64,000 bases of DNA from Pseudomonas sp. stari2 (lineage in GTDB: Bacteria > Pseudomonadota > Gammaproteobacteria > Pseudomonadales > Pseudomonadaceae). The DNA is taken from the NCBI RefSeq assembly GCF_040760005.1, contig NZ_CP099760.1:6232001-6296000 (forward strand), in the 5' to 3' direction. Every line of letters starts with the position of its first letter. The first letter of the stretch is position 1. Both the position numbers and the translations under genes were made by a program. Positions 29,793 through 38,142 of the stretch are shown piece by piece. The notes beneath the pieces were generated by a model, which worked only from the letters and a program-made list of their open reading frames with translations, did no database searches and had not been told where the DNA came from.

Positions 29793-31187
29793 ATGGCATT
29801 CCGCGCTCCCACTCTGATCGCGCTTGGCGCAGTCACTCTGCTGTCCGGCTGTTCGGCGTTTCGCAACTACGATTCCGAACTGGCCCAGACCAACCAGCAA
29901 CTGGCCACCGGCAACGTCGACGCCGCCCTGACTCTGCTGGAAAAGAACAACACCGGCCCGGACAAGGACCTGCTCTATTACTTCGAGAAGGGTGAACTGC
30001 TGCGCGCCAAGGGCGACTTGTCCGGCAGCCAGAACGCCTGGACCAGCGCCGACCAGGTGGTGGGCAAGTGGGAAGACTCGGTCAAGCTCGACACCGACAA
30101 ATACCTGGCCCAGTTCGGCAGTTTCCTGGTCAATGACAAGGTCCGTCGCTACGAAGGCTACGACTACGAAAAAGTCATGCTGACCACGCAGATGGCCCTG
30201 AACCTGCTGGCGGTCAACGATTTCGACGGCGCCCGCACCGCGATCAAGAAGACCCACGAACGTGAAGCCGTGATCGCCGACCTGCGTGACAAGGAATACC
30301 TCAAGAGCGAAGAGGAAGCCGAGAAGGAAGGCATCAAGACCCAGTACAAGGACCTGCAAGGCTACCCGGTCGCCAGCCTCGACGCCCCGGAAGTGGTCGG
30401 CCTTAAGAACAGTTACCAGAGTGCGTTCAGCCACTATCTGGCCGGTTTCGTCTACGAAGCCCTGGATGAAAAAGACCTGGCCGCGCCGGGTTACCGCAAA
30501 GCGGCCGAACTGCGTCCGAACACGCCGCTGCTGGAACAGGCGCTGGTCAACCTCGACAAACCGGTCAAGAGCGATGACAGCGACGTCCTGATCGTGGTGC
30601 AAAGCGGCCTGGCACCGGCCCGCGACTCGATCCGCGTACCGCTGCCGCTGCCGATCTCCAACAACGTGGTGATCACCCCGCTGTCGTTCCCGATCATCAA
30701 GCCTGACACCTCGACCGCGACCTTCGCGCAGATCGGTGTCGACGGCCAGCAACTGAACCTGACCGCCCTCAACAGCACCACTGCCATGTCCCGCCGCGCC
30801 CTGCGCGATGACATGCCAGGGATCATCGTGCGCACCATGGTGCGGGCAATCACCAAAGGCGTGGCGCAGAAGAAGATCAACGAAACCAACCCGCTGGCGG
30901 GTCTGGCCGTGGGTATCTCTTCAGCGGTGCTCGAAGGTGCCGATACCCGTACATGGCGTACCCTGCCGGACACCACTCAAGTGGTACGTCTGCGCCTGAA
31001 AAAGGGTGAGCATCAGGTTACTCTGCCGAGCGCCGTGGGTGGCACGCAGGTCAAAGTTACCGTCGATCAGCGTTATCAGGTCATCACCCTGCGCGCCGTC
31101 GGCAATCAGGTGTTCGCCGCGGGCCTCGCCGCTCACGTGACCCCGAGCGCCGGCACCACCGCCGTAGCCAGCCTCAAACAACCTTAA
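29793..31187 (+). CDS. COG3014-like outer-membrane lipoprotein, second tandem copy
   Basis: A 464-residue lipoprotein with lipobox LSGC (about residues 17-20, VTLLSGCSAFRNYDSELAQT). It aligns along its length with the upstream gene product: DYEKVMLTTQMALNLLAVND, YQSAFSHYLAGFVYEALDEK and VLIVVQSGLAPARDSIRVPL have close counterparts there. Near residues 345-370 it holds a glycine/alanine-rich stretch (NPLAGLAVGISSAVLEGADT) that differs in the first copy. It is 15 bases upstream of ycfL and probably heads the LpoB operon. The ATG at 29793 is preceded by GGAAGAAGTACCCC. Confidence 0.82.
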   Translation: MAFRAPTLIALGAVTLLSGCSAFRNYDSELAQTNQQLATGNVDAALTLLEKNNTGPDKDLLYYFEKGELLRAKGDLSGSQNAWTSADQVVGKWEDSVKLDTDKYLAQFGSFLVNDKVRRYEGYDYEKVMLTTQMALNLLAVNDFDGARTAIKKTHEREAVIADLRDKEYLKSEEEAEKEGIKTQYKDLQGYPVASLDAPEVVGLKNSYQSAFSHYLAGFVYEALDEKDLAAPGYRKAAELRPNTPLLEQALVNLDKPVKSDDSDVLIVVQSGLAPARDSIRVPLPLPISNNVVITPLSFPIIKPDTSTATFAQIGVDGQQLNLTALNSTTAMSRRALRDDMPGIIVRTMVRAITKGVAQKKINETNPLAGLAVGISSAVLEGADTRTWRTLPDTTQVVRLRLKKGEHQVTLPSAVGGTQVKVTVDQRYQVITLRAVGNQVFAAGLAAHVTPSAGTTAVASLKQP

Positions 31188-31202
31188 GAACGGAGTCTTT
31201 GC

Positions 31203-31577
31203 ATGCGTTTCAAACTCTTCGCCGTCGCCGCCCTCGCCGTGATGGCCAGCGGCTGCGCCACCCCGCCACCGCCGGAGCCGGGCAGCGCCGCGAGCAAGGT
31301 CGTGGCCATGGGCCCGCAGAAACACATTGCAGTCGGCGCCATGCGCGTCGCCCGCGAGAACGGCTTCATGACCGTTAATGTGCAGTTGACCAACACCCTC
31401 AACAGCAACAAGACGTTCTACTACCGCTTTGCCTGGCTCGGCGCGGAAGGCTTCCCGATCGCCGAGGAAGAAGTCTGGAAGAGCCAGATGATGTACGGCG
31501 CCCAGACCAGCTTCATCCAGGGCATCGCCCCGACGCCGAAAGCCGTGGACTTCCGTCTTGAAATGAAGACGCCTTAA
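31203..31577 (+). CDS. YcfL family lipoprotein (DUF1425)
   Basis: A 124-residue lipoprotein with lipobox ASGC at residues 15-18. The mature part has MRVARENGFMTVNVQLTNTL and FYYRFAWLGAEGFPIAEEE, a beta-rich fold of the YcfL/DUF1425 family. In E. coli ycfL is next to lpoB, as here. The family's role is unknown, but the linkage suggests envelope or peptidoglycan assembly. The ATG at 31203 follows an ACGGAG site, 15 bases after the previous stop. Confidence 0.87.
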   Translation: MRFKLFAVAALAVMASGCATPPPPEPGSAASKVVAMGPQKHIAVGAMRVARENGFMTVNVQLTNTLNSNKTFYYRFAWLGAEGFPIAEEEVWKSQMMYGAQTSFIQGIAPTPKAVDFRLEMKTP

Positions 31578-31613
31578 GCCCGACACCCTATTCCCGATTC
31601 AGAGAACATTCCC

Positions 31614-32201
31614 ATGTTTGCACGCTTTTCCTTCATCGCTGTCCTCGCCCTGCTGGCCTCCGGTTGCGCCAACACTTCGCCGACCCTGGGCAGCAAGAAC
31701 ATCAGCTACGGCGACACCAAGGCCGTTGAAACCGTGACCAACGAGTTCGGCTCGACCGACCTGCAGATGATCGCCGAATCGATGACCCGTTCCCTGGCCC
31801 AGTCCGGCATTCTGCAGGGCCGCCCGGTGGTTCAGGTCTACGACGTGAAGAACAAGACCAGCGAATACATCGACACCCGTGAAATCACCACCAGCATCAA
31901 GACCCAGCTGATGAAGTCCGGCACCGCCCGCTTCGCCAGCGACAACACCGCAATGCAGAGCCAGGTCGACCAGCTCAAGCTGCAAAACCAGAGCGGCCTG
32001 TACAAGAAAAGCACCGTGGCCAAGACCGGCAACATGATCGCCGCCAAATACCGTCTTGAAGGTTCGATCAGCTCGATCGTCAAGCGCAGCAGCGACTACA
32101 AGGACGTCTTCTACAAATTCAGCCTGCAACTGATCGACGTCGAAAGCGGTCTGGCTGAGTGGATGGACGAGAAAGAGATCCGCAAAACCACGGAGCGTTG
32201 A
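31614..32201 (+). CDS. lpoB: Penicillin-binding protein activator LpoB
   Basis: A 195-residue lipoprotein with lipobox ASGC at about residues 16-19, followed by a short linker and the LpoB domain (DLQMIAESMTRSLAQSGILQ, then KNKTSEYIDTREITTSIKTQ and NMIAAKYRLEGSISSIVKRS). In enterobacteria LpoB spans the periplasm and stimulates PBP1b. In Pseudomonas a different activator, LpoP, is known for PBP1b, so this homologue's partner may differ. The linker is short compared with enterobacterial LpoB, which matters for reaching a synthase. It lies in the ycfL-lpoB pair. Confidence 0.88.
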   Translation: MFARFSFIAVLALLASGCANTSPTLGSKNISYGDTKAVETVTNEFGSTDLQMIAESMTRSLAQSGILQGRPVVQVYDVKNKTSEYIDTREITTSIKTQLMKSGTARFASDNTAMQSQVDQLKLQNQSGLYKKSTVAKTGNMIAAKYRLEGSISSIVKRSSDYKDVFYKFSLQLIDVESGLAEWMDEKEIRKTTER

Positions 32202-32204
32202 TCG

Positions 32205-32948
32205 ATGCGTGCATGGATTGGCATGATGGCCCTGGCTTGCGCGTTCAGCGCGCAAGCGGCCCCGAAAGTTGCGGTGACGGATCTGGCTTATCAGGAACGC
32301 GTGGAGCAATACATCCACATCGTTTCGGCGCAGAACAATTACCGTGAGGGCTACTACAGCTCCAGCGGTTCTTCGAACTACAACGAGCTCGAAGCCTCCA
32401 CCAGCTACATCGAACAAGGCGAGCTGCGTAAATTCACCGGCGACATCAAGGGTGAAATCCTGCGCACCGGCATGTTCCAGCTGGTGCAGGGCACGCCGTA
32501 CACGGCTTCGTCCAAGGGTGACGTCTACGACGTAATCAAGCGGATCAAGGCCGGCAACTTCAAGGGCGCCGACTACGTGCTGTTCGGTACCGTTTCGGAC
32601 ATCGACTTCACCCAGGACATGAACGAGCTGGCCAACACCGACAGCTATTCAGCCGTACTGGGCCTGACGCTGGTGGCGGATTTCAGCCTGATCAACACCA
32701 AGACCTACGAAATCACCTCGGCCTTCACGGCCATGGGTGAAGCGCAGGACACCAAACTGGTGAACCACCGCGACATCAAGATCTCGCTGAACCGCCCACG
32801 GGTGGTTCGCGATGTCTCGAAGGCACTGGGCGAAGACGTGGCCGGACAGCTGAGCATGCAGCTCGGCGGTGGCGGTTACGAGCAGCCGCGCGAACCGCAG
32901 CAGCGCAACAATCTGCCGCGTGATACGGCGCCGGTGATTCTTCACTGA
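32205..32948 (+). CDS. LpoB/CsgG-like secreted protein
   Basis: A 247-residue protein with a signal peptide cleaved around AFSAQAAPK (residue 19), no lipobox cysteine, so it is probably soluble in the periplasm. The body KFTGDIKGEILRTGMFQLVQ and GNFKGADYVLFGTVSDIDFT has the alternating pattern of the LpoB/CsgG-N superfamily (a nucleotide-free ABD-like fold). A tyrosine/serine-rich stretch lies around residues 45-55 and the C-terminus is rich in Q, R and P. The gene starts four bases after lpoB, so it is translationally linked. Its target is unknown; a terminator follows. Confidence 0.75.
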   Translation: MRAWIGMMALACAFSAQAAPKVAVTDLAYQERVEQYIHIVSAQNNYREGYYSSSGSSNYNELEASTSYIEQGELRKFTGDIKGEILRTGMFQLVQGTPYTASSKGDVYDVIKRIKAGNFKGADYVLFGTVSDIDFTQDMNELANTDSYSAVLGLTLVADFSLINTKTYEITSAFTAMGEAQDTKLVNHRDIKISLNRPRVVRDVSKALGEDVAGQLSMQLGGGGYEQPREPQQRNNLPRDTAPVILH

Positions 32949-32964
32949 CCGGCTGCCGGAAACG

Positions 32965-32996
32965 AAAAAGGCGACCTGAAAAGGTCGCCTTTTTTA
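32965..32996. terminator. Bidirectional intrinsic terminator
   Basis: A hairpin with arms GGCGACC/GGTCGCC (32970-32976 and 32983-32989) is flanked by A and T runs. It closes the lpoB cluster and the convergent lysE-like gene. Confidence 0.9.
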
Positions 32997-33008
32997 TGCC
33001 TGCCTGCT

Positions 33009-33641
33009 TTAGGCCGCGGCTTTGCGCAACGTCGCCATGAATGCCGCCGCGCCGATGAACAGCCCGGCAAACGTACGGTTCATGCGTTTCTGCTGGGTCG
33101 GTGTGCGTAACAGGCGAAGCACCTTCGACGCCAGCCCGGTGTAACCGGCCATGACGATCAGGTCGACGCAAATCATGCTCACGCCGATCACCACATACTG
33201 GATCAACAGCGGTGCGTGAGGATTGATGAACTGCGGCAGCACCGCCAGCATGAACACCAGGGCCTTGGGGTTGCTGATGTTCACCAGGAATCCACGGAAC
33301 ACCAGAGCCATCGGCCGACCGATCGGACGTACCGCCGCGTCATCGCTCATGTCCATCGGCAGTGCGCGCCACTGCTTGATCGCCAGGTAAACCAGGTAGG
33401 CGACACCAAACCATTTGATCGCATGGAACGCAGTGGCCGAAGCGGTGAGGATTGCGCCGACACCGGCGCCGACGATGGCAATCTGCAGGGCCAGGCCAAG
33501 TTGCAGGCCCAGGGCGTTCCAGTAACCGCGCCAGAAACCGTATTGCAGACCGCTGGACATCGACGCAATCGCGCCGGCGCCCGGAGAAAGGCTGATTACC
33601 CAACACGCGGCAAAAAACGCCAGCCATGTTTGAAGCTCCAT
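33009..33641 (-). CDS. LysE family amino acid exporter (RhtB type)
   Basis: A 210-residue inner-membrane protein with about six helices. The N-terminal WVISLSPGAGAIASMSSGLQ and FRGFLVNISNPKALVFMLAV are the LysE/RhtB signatures. Such proteins export amino acids such as homoserine, threonine or arginine. The ATG at 33641 is preceded by GAGG; the frame continues 12 codons upstream but without a site. Convergent with the LpoB cluster. Confidence 0.9.
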   Translation of the reverse strand: MELQTWLAFFAACWVISLSPGAGAIASMSSGLQYGFWRGYWNALGLQLGLALQIAIVGAGVGAILTASATAFHAIKWFGVAYLVYLAIKQWRALPMDMSDDAAVRPIGRPMALVFRGFLVNISNPKALVFMLAVLPQFINPHAPLLIQYVVIGVSMICVDLIVMAGYTGLASKVLRLLRTPTQQKRMNRTFAGLFIGAAAFMATLRKAAA

Positions 33642-33756
33642 CGCACACCTCGACTCAGACTCGTGACAAACGTCCAAGCTAATGGGATTCAGGCTGGATG
33701 ACTACCGATTTTTTTTCAGGATGTTGCGGCTACCGACCAACGTGGCCGGCGCCCGA

Positions 33757-34338
33757 TCACTTTTCGAAGCCGCTGGAAGGAAGCACATCCGACCCGCGCC
33801 AGCGTCTTACCGAGCGCTGGAAGAACAGGCTATTGGGCACCTGCACCATGGCGCTGCCGGTGCCGAGTTCTTCGGCCTCGATCAGCGTGGTGTAGAGCAG
33901 ATTGATCGCCACCACCCGGCCTTTGACGCCGGGCTTGTCGGTGGTGTCCACCAGCTCCACCACATCGCCCAGACGAAACGGGCCGACGGTAAAGATCAGA
34001 ATCGCGCAGAGCAGGTTCGACAGCACGCTCCACATGGCGAAGAACGCCACGGCTGCAACGGCGACGAAACCGGACAACGCTGTCCACAGCACGGTGGCAG
34101 AAACACCGAGACGTTCCAGCACGAAGATCAGCGCACTGCCCATGATCAGCCAGCGCAGGCCCCCGCGAAGCGGCATCAGCAACTGCGGCGGGAACGGATA
34201 TTTCTCGCCCAGGCGCGTCAGGAACCGCGCGACGACACGCTGGGCGAAATAGCCGGCCAGCAGGATCAGCAGAATCTGCACGCCGAGCCAGATCGGCTCG
34301 ATCCACACCGCCGGCAACGGCAGCTTGAACGCCTCCAT
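33757..34338 (-). CDS. Small MscS-family mechanosensitive channel
   Basis: A 193-residue protein with three N-terminal transmembrane helices (residues about 12-95) and the MscS beta domain (ILIFTVGPFRLGDVVELVDT; RVVAINLLYTTLIEAEE). The pore-lining third helix is SGFVAVAAVAFFAMWSVLSN. It lacks the long C-terminal alpha/beta cage, so it is shorter than E. coli MscS. It likely opens under membrane tension. The ATG at 34338 shares one base with the stop of the ABC-F gene (TGATG), showing coupling. Confidence 0.85.
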   Translation of the reverse strand: MEAFKLPLPAVWIEPIWLGVQILLILLAGYFAQRVVARFLTRLGEKYPFPPQLLMPLRGGLRWLIMGSALIFVLERLGVSATVLWTALSGFVAVAAVAFFAMWSVLSNLLCAILIFTVGPFRLGDVVELVDTTDKPGVKGRVVAINLLYTTLIEAEELGTGSAMVQVPNSLFFQRSVRRWRGSDVLPSSGFEK

Positions 34339-36248
34339 CAGGACAGCGCCTCCAGCTCCGACTGCATGGTTTCCAGGGTTTCCAGCGCCTGCATCCACGC
34401 CTCTTCAAGTTCGCCTTCGCGGACTTTCAGCTTGGCCTGTTCGGCCAGCAGGTCGCGCAATTCGTTCTTGCGTGCAGGCTCGTAGATGTCGCTGTCGCCG
34501 AGGCTGGCATCGACCTTGGCCAGTTTCTCGTGCAGCTTGCCCAGCTCGGCTTCGAGCTTGTCGGCTTCGCGCTTGTGCGGCGCCAGTTGCTGACGCAACG
34601 CAGCGGCGGCCTGGCGCTGGGCTTTCTTGTCGGTCTTGTCCGGGTTGACCGGCGTGTTGCTGACCGGGGCGTTGCGCTGACGGTACTCGACCAGCCACCG
34701 GGCGTAGTCTTCGAGGTCGCCATCGAACTCTTCGACCTTGCCGTCCGCGACCAGGAAGAAGTTGTCGGTGGTGCTCTTGAGCAGGTGCCGATCGTGGGAA
34801 ACCACCAGCACCGCGCCGCTGAACTCCTGCAACGCCATGGTCAGCGCCAGGCGCATTTCCAGGTCCAGGTGGTTGGTCGGTTCGTCGAGCAGCAACAGGT
34901 TCGGCCGTTCCCAGGCGATCAACGCCAGGGCCAGACGGGCTTTTTCGCCACCGGAGAAGTTCAGCACCGGCTCGTCGATCCGTGCGCCACGGAAGTCGAA
35001 ACCGCCAAGGAAGTCGCGCAGGGTCTGCTCACGCTCGGTCGGCGCCAGACGTTGCAGGTGCAGCAACGGGCTGGCCTTGGCATCCAGCGAATCGAGCTGA
35101 TGCTGGGCGAAGTAGCCGACCACCGTGTTCTCGCCACGGGTCAGGCGCCCGGCCAGCGGCGACAGCTCGCCGGCGAGGTTCTTGATCAGGGTCGATTTAC
35201 CGGCGCCGTTGGGGCCGAGCAGACCGATTCGCGCACCGGGGGTCAGTTGCAGCTTGACCTTCTCCAGCACGGTTTTCTCGCCGTAACCCAAACGCGCATC
35301 GGACAGGTCGATCAGCGGGCTGGAGATCTTGGTCGACTCGCGGAACACGAAGTCGAACGGCGAATCGACGTGGGCCGCCGACAGCTCTTCCATCCGCTCA
35401 AGCGCCTTGATCCGGCTCTGGGCCTGACGGGCCTTGGTGGCCTGGGCCTTGAACCGGGCAATGTAGCTTTCCATGTGCGCACGCTGCGCCTGCTGCTTCT
35501 CGTAGGCCTGTTGCTGCTGGGCCAGACGCTCGGCGCGGGCGCGTTCGAACGCGGTGTAGCCGCCACGGTAGAGCACCAGCTTGCGCTGATCGACGTGAGC
35601 CACGTGATCGACCACTTCATCGAGGAAATCCCGGTCGTGGGAAATCAGCAACAAAGTGCCGGGGTAACTTTTTAGCCACTCTTCGAGCCAGATGATGGCG
35701 TCGAGGTCCAGGTGGTTGGTCGGTTCGTCGAGCAGCAGCAGGTCTGACGGGCACATCAAAGCCTGCGCAAGGTTCAGACGCATCCGCCAGCCACCGGAGA
35801 AATCTCCTACCTGACGATCCATCTGCTCATTGGTGAAACCGAGACCGGCCAGCAACTTGCGCGCCCGCGCATCGGCGGTGTAACCGTCGGCGCTGTCGAG
35901 TTCGGCGTGCAGGCGCGCCAGAGCAGCCCCGTCGTGGGCCTCTTCGGCCGCTGCGAGGTCACGCTGGACCTCGCGCAGGCGCAGGTCGCCATCGAGCACG
36001 TAGTCGACCGCCAGACGCTCGAGGGTGTCGACCTCCTGGCGCATGTGGGCGATACGCCAATCGGCCGGCAACAGGCAATCGCCCGAGTCCGGGTGCAACT
36101 CACCGCGGAGCAAGGCGAACAGGCTGGATTTGCCGGCGCCGTTGGCACCGATGAGGCCGGCTTTGTGGCCGGCGTGCAGGGTCAGCTCGGCGTCTTCTAG
36201 CAGACGTTGCGGGCCACGCTGTAAAGTCAGGTTCTGAAGTCGGATCAT
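34338..36248 (-). CDS. ABC-F family ATPase, YheS/Uup-like
   Basis: A 636-residue protein with two ATP-binding cassettes and no membrane segment, the ABC-F layout. Walker A motifs are LIGANGAGKSSLFALL (about residue 31) and LLGPNGAGKSTLIKNL (about 345); signatures are FSGGWRMRLNLAQAL and FSGGEKARLALALI. The linker between the cassettes is rich in Q, R and E (HMESYIARFKAQATKA region), and a coiled coil ends the protein. ABC-F proteins bind ribosomes and ease stalled translation. The ATG at 36248 is the family start; the frame runs 90 codons further without support. Confidence 0.93.
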   Translation of the reverse strand: MIRLQNLTLQRGPQRLLEDAELTLHAGHKAGLIGANGAGKSSLFALLRGELHPDSGDCLLPADWRIAHMRQEVDTLERLAVDYVLDGDLRLREVQRDLAAAEEAHDGAALARLHAELDSADGYTADARARKLLAGLGFTNEQMDRQVGDFSGGWRMRLNLAQALMCPSDLLLLDEPTNHLDLDAIIWLEEWLKSYPGTLLLISHDRDFLDEVVDHVAHVDQRKLVLYRGGYTAFERARAERLAQQQQAYEKQQAQRAHMESYIARFKAQATKARQAQSRIKALERMEELSAAHVDSPFDFVFRESTKISSPLIDLSDARLGYGEKTVLEKVKLQLTPGARIGLLGPNGAGKSTLIKNLAGELSPLAGRLTRGENTVVGYFAQHQLDSLDAKASPLLHLQRLAPTEREQTLRDFLGGFDFRGARIDEPVLNFSGGEKARLALALIAWERPNLLLLDEPTNHLDLEMRLALTMALQEFSGAVLVVSHDRHLLKSTTDNFFLVADGKVEEFDGDLEDYARWLVEYRQRNAPVSNTPVNPDKTDKKAQRQAAAALRQQLAPHKREADKLEAELGKLHEKLAKVDASLGDSDIYEPARKNELRDLLAEQAKLKVREGELEEAWMQALETLETMQSELEALS

Positions 36249-36298
36249 AATGGCGGCGGAGTCTACCAGCTTCGTCCGCAACTGGCGCGAGTAGCACG

Positions 36299-36760
36299 AT
36301 GTCCTCTGACCTGTGGAGCTTTGCCCTTGCCGTCTACGCCCGTCCCGGTGTGGAGGATGCCTGCCTGCGCCTGCAATCGGCAGGGGCCAATGTGTGCCTG
36401 ATGCTGTGTGGCTTGTGGCTGGAACAGCGCGATGTGACCTGCGACGAGGGGCGCGCCCGGCAGCTTCTGGAACTGACAGAGCCTTGGGACCGGGAAGTAG
36501 TCCAGCCGTTACGCGCATTGCGCATGCAGTGGAAAGCCCTGGCCGACACCGATCCGGTGCTCAAGGGGATGCGCGAGCAGATCAAGGGATTGGAGCTGGA
36601 GGCTGAGCGTGCGCTGCTGTCGCGACTTGAAGGCGCCGCGCAAGGCTGGAAGCGTAGTTCGAAGGAATCGAGTGACTGGCTGGAGGTTCTGGCCGGCAGT
36701 GCGGCCAACCTGAACCGCGACGCGCTGCAAGTGCTGCGCGTCGCGGCGACCGGCGCTTAG
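36299..36760 (+). CDS. TIGR02444 family protein
   Basis: A 153-residue soluble protein, mostly helical, beginning LWSFALAVYARPGVEDACLR, a pattern I recall from the uncharacterised TIGR02444 family found next to ABC-F and algP genes in Pseudomonas. It is rich in leucine, alanine and tryptophan; two conserved cysteines lie in LMLCGLWLEQRDVTCDEG. Divergent from the ABC-F gene, 50 bases away, and overlapping the end of algP by four bases. No function can be assigned. Confidence 0.82.
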   Translation: MSSDLWSFALAVYARPGVEDACLRLQSAGANVCLMLCGLWLEQRDVTCDEGRARQLLELTEPWDREVVQPLRALRMQWKALADTDPVLKGMREQIKGLELEAERALLSRLEGAAQGWKRSSKESSDWLEVLAGSAANLNRDALQVLRVAATGA

Positions 36761-37950
36761 GAAGCGCTGGACGGGTTGCTGGCGACGCTCGACACCGGTG
36801 CCGACGATGGCGTGGTTGCGGTGGTCGAGGCAGTGGCGGCCGGTGCTGCAGTCGGAGCCGGGGTTGCCGGTGCGGCAGCAGGTTTGGCAGCAGGCGCAGT
36901 GGCAGGTTTTGCTGCAGCTGGTTTGGCTGCTGGTTTGGCGGCAGCCGGCTTGGCAGCGGCAGGTTTTTTCACTGCTGGTTTTGCAGCAGGTTTCGCGGCT
37001 GGCTTGGCGGCCGGTTTAGCGGCGGTTGCTGGCTTGGCTGCGGTAGTTGCAGGCTTCGCTGCAGCAGCCGGTTTGGCCGCTGGTTTTGCAGCAGGTTTGG
37101 CCGCAGCTTTTACCGCAGGCTTGGCCGCCGGTTTCGCCGCCGCTTTGGCTGCAGGTTTCGCAGCAACCGGCTTGGCAGCGGTTTTCGCCGCAGGCTTGGC
37201 AGCAGCAGTTTTGGCAGCCGGCTTAGCGGCGGCTTTAACGGCTGGTTTTGCTACCGGTTTAGCGGCCACTTTGGTGGCTGGCTTGGCTGCAGGTTTCGCA
37301 GCGGCAGTTCTAGCCGGAGCCGCTTTCGCAGCAGCGCTTTTCGCCGCAGGTTTGGCGGCTGGTTTTGCAGCAGCCGGTTTGGCGGCAGCTGGTTTGGCCG
37401 CCGTGGTTTTAGCCGCAGGTTTAGCAACGCTTGCGGCTGCGGGTTTCTTCGCTGCAGGTTTTACAGCGGCTTTCACTGGCGCTTTGGCCGGGGCTTTTGC
37501 AGCAGGTTTGGCGGCCGCTTTTTTCGCAGGCGCCGCTGCCGGTTTGGCCGAACGCAGGGACAACACCTTGCCAACGGCTTCTTGAACACGACCGACACCC
37601 TGGGCCAGTTTCAGGCTTTCCTGGGCATCGCGCTTGAGTTGCAGAATGTAGCTGCGGGTGTCGGACTGACGATCCTTCAGCGCATCCAGCAGGTCTTCGA
37701 GTTCCTTCACGGCAGCCTTGGCCTTGGTCTGCGCCTTGGCTTTACCGGCTGTGGCTGCGTCCTGCAATTTGGTGCGGGATTTGTGCAGTTTTTCTTGTGC
37801 CTTGCCGCGTTGCTTTTCCAGTTTGGCGAGCAGTTTTTCAGCATCAGCCAAGGCTTGGGAGCAAGCGTTTTCCAAATGTTCGAGCAGGCTGCCCGAGAGC
37901 TGTTGGAGTAAGTGCAACGGAGTATTTACAGGCTTCTTGGTGGCCGACAT
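36757..37950 (-). CDS. algP: AlgP, histone H1-like repeat protein
   Basis: A 397-residue protein. The N-terminal 120 residues are a charged helical domain (LLEHLENACSQALADAEKLL then KLEKQRGKAQEKLHKS). Residues from about 135 to 350 are an almost pure lysine, alanine and proline tract made of KPAAKPAA-type units, ending in an alanine/threonine/proline/serine tail. It resembles eukaryotic histone H1 and AlgP (AlgR3), a DNA-binding regulator linked to alginate production in P. aeruginosa. The repeat is prone to length change. The 3' end overlaps the TIGR02444 gene by four bases. Confidence 0.93.
   Translation of the reverse strand: MSATKKPVNTPLHLLQQLSGSLLEHLENACSQALADAEKLLAKLEKQRGKAQEKLHKSRTKLQDAATAGKAKAQTKAKAAVKELEDLLDALKDRQSDTRSYILQLKRDAQESLKLAQGVGRVQEAVGKVLSLRSAKPAAAPAKKAAAKPAAKAPAKAPVKAAVKPAAKKPAAASVAKPAAKTTAAKPAAAKPAAAKPAAKPAAKSAAAKAAPARTAAAKPAAKPATKVAAKPVAKPAVKAAAKPAAKTAAAKPAAKTAAKPVAAKPAAKAAAKPAAKPAVKAAAKPAAKPAAKPAAAAKPATTAAKPATAAKPAAKPAAKPAAKPAVKKPAAAKPAAAKPAAKPAAAKPATAPAAKPAAAPATPAPTAAPAATASTTATTPSSAPVSSVASNPSSAS
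36889..37550 (-). repeat. Lysine-alanine-proline coding repeat tract in algP
   Basis: Within algP the DNA is a long run of imperfect 12- to 15-base units encoding K, P and A (on the plus strand GGTTTGGC and GCAGC words recur). Codons vary between units, so the repeat is degenerate at DNA level but conserved in protein. Confidence 0.85.
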
Positions 37951-38142
37951 GGTTTACCTCCTGGCTGACGTGAGTGCGGCTCATACTAGACCTCTGCTGC
38001 TACCGCCGCTAGGGCATGTTGACAGTATCGAAAGCACTCGGTTGCAGGCTTGCGAAAAACTTCTGCACATTGGCGAAAGCAGTTCACCGTTGCAGACCTT
38101 CGCGCTGGCATAATCCACCGCAATTCAGGACGGAGAGTGCCC

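Noticed and set aside
29699..29995. 98-codon frame across the start of the second lipoprotein gene
   Set aside because: It starts in the untranslated leader and overlaps the convincing lipoprotein start in another frame; no domain.
32205..32948. Reading the LpoB/CsgG-like gene as a lipoprotein
   Set aside because: The only cysteine in the signal region (ALACAFSAQA) is not in a lipobox context and the sequence suits ordinary signal peptidase cleavage after AQA.
36889..37550. Tandem repeat tract as a CRISPR or satellite repeat
   Set aside because: The repeat is explained fully by the KPAA-type protein repeat of algP and has no unique spacers.
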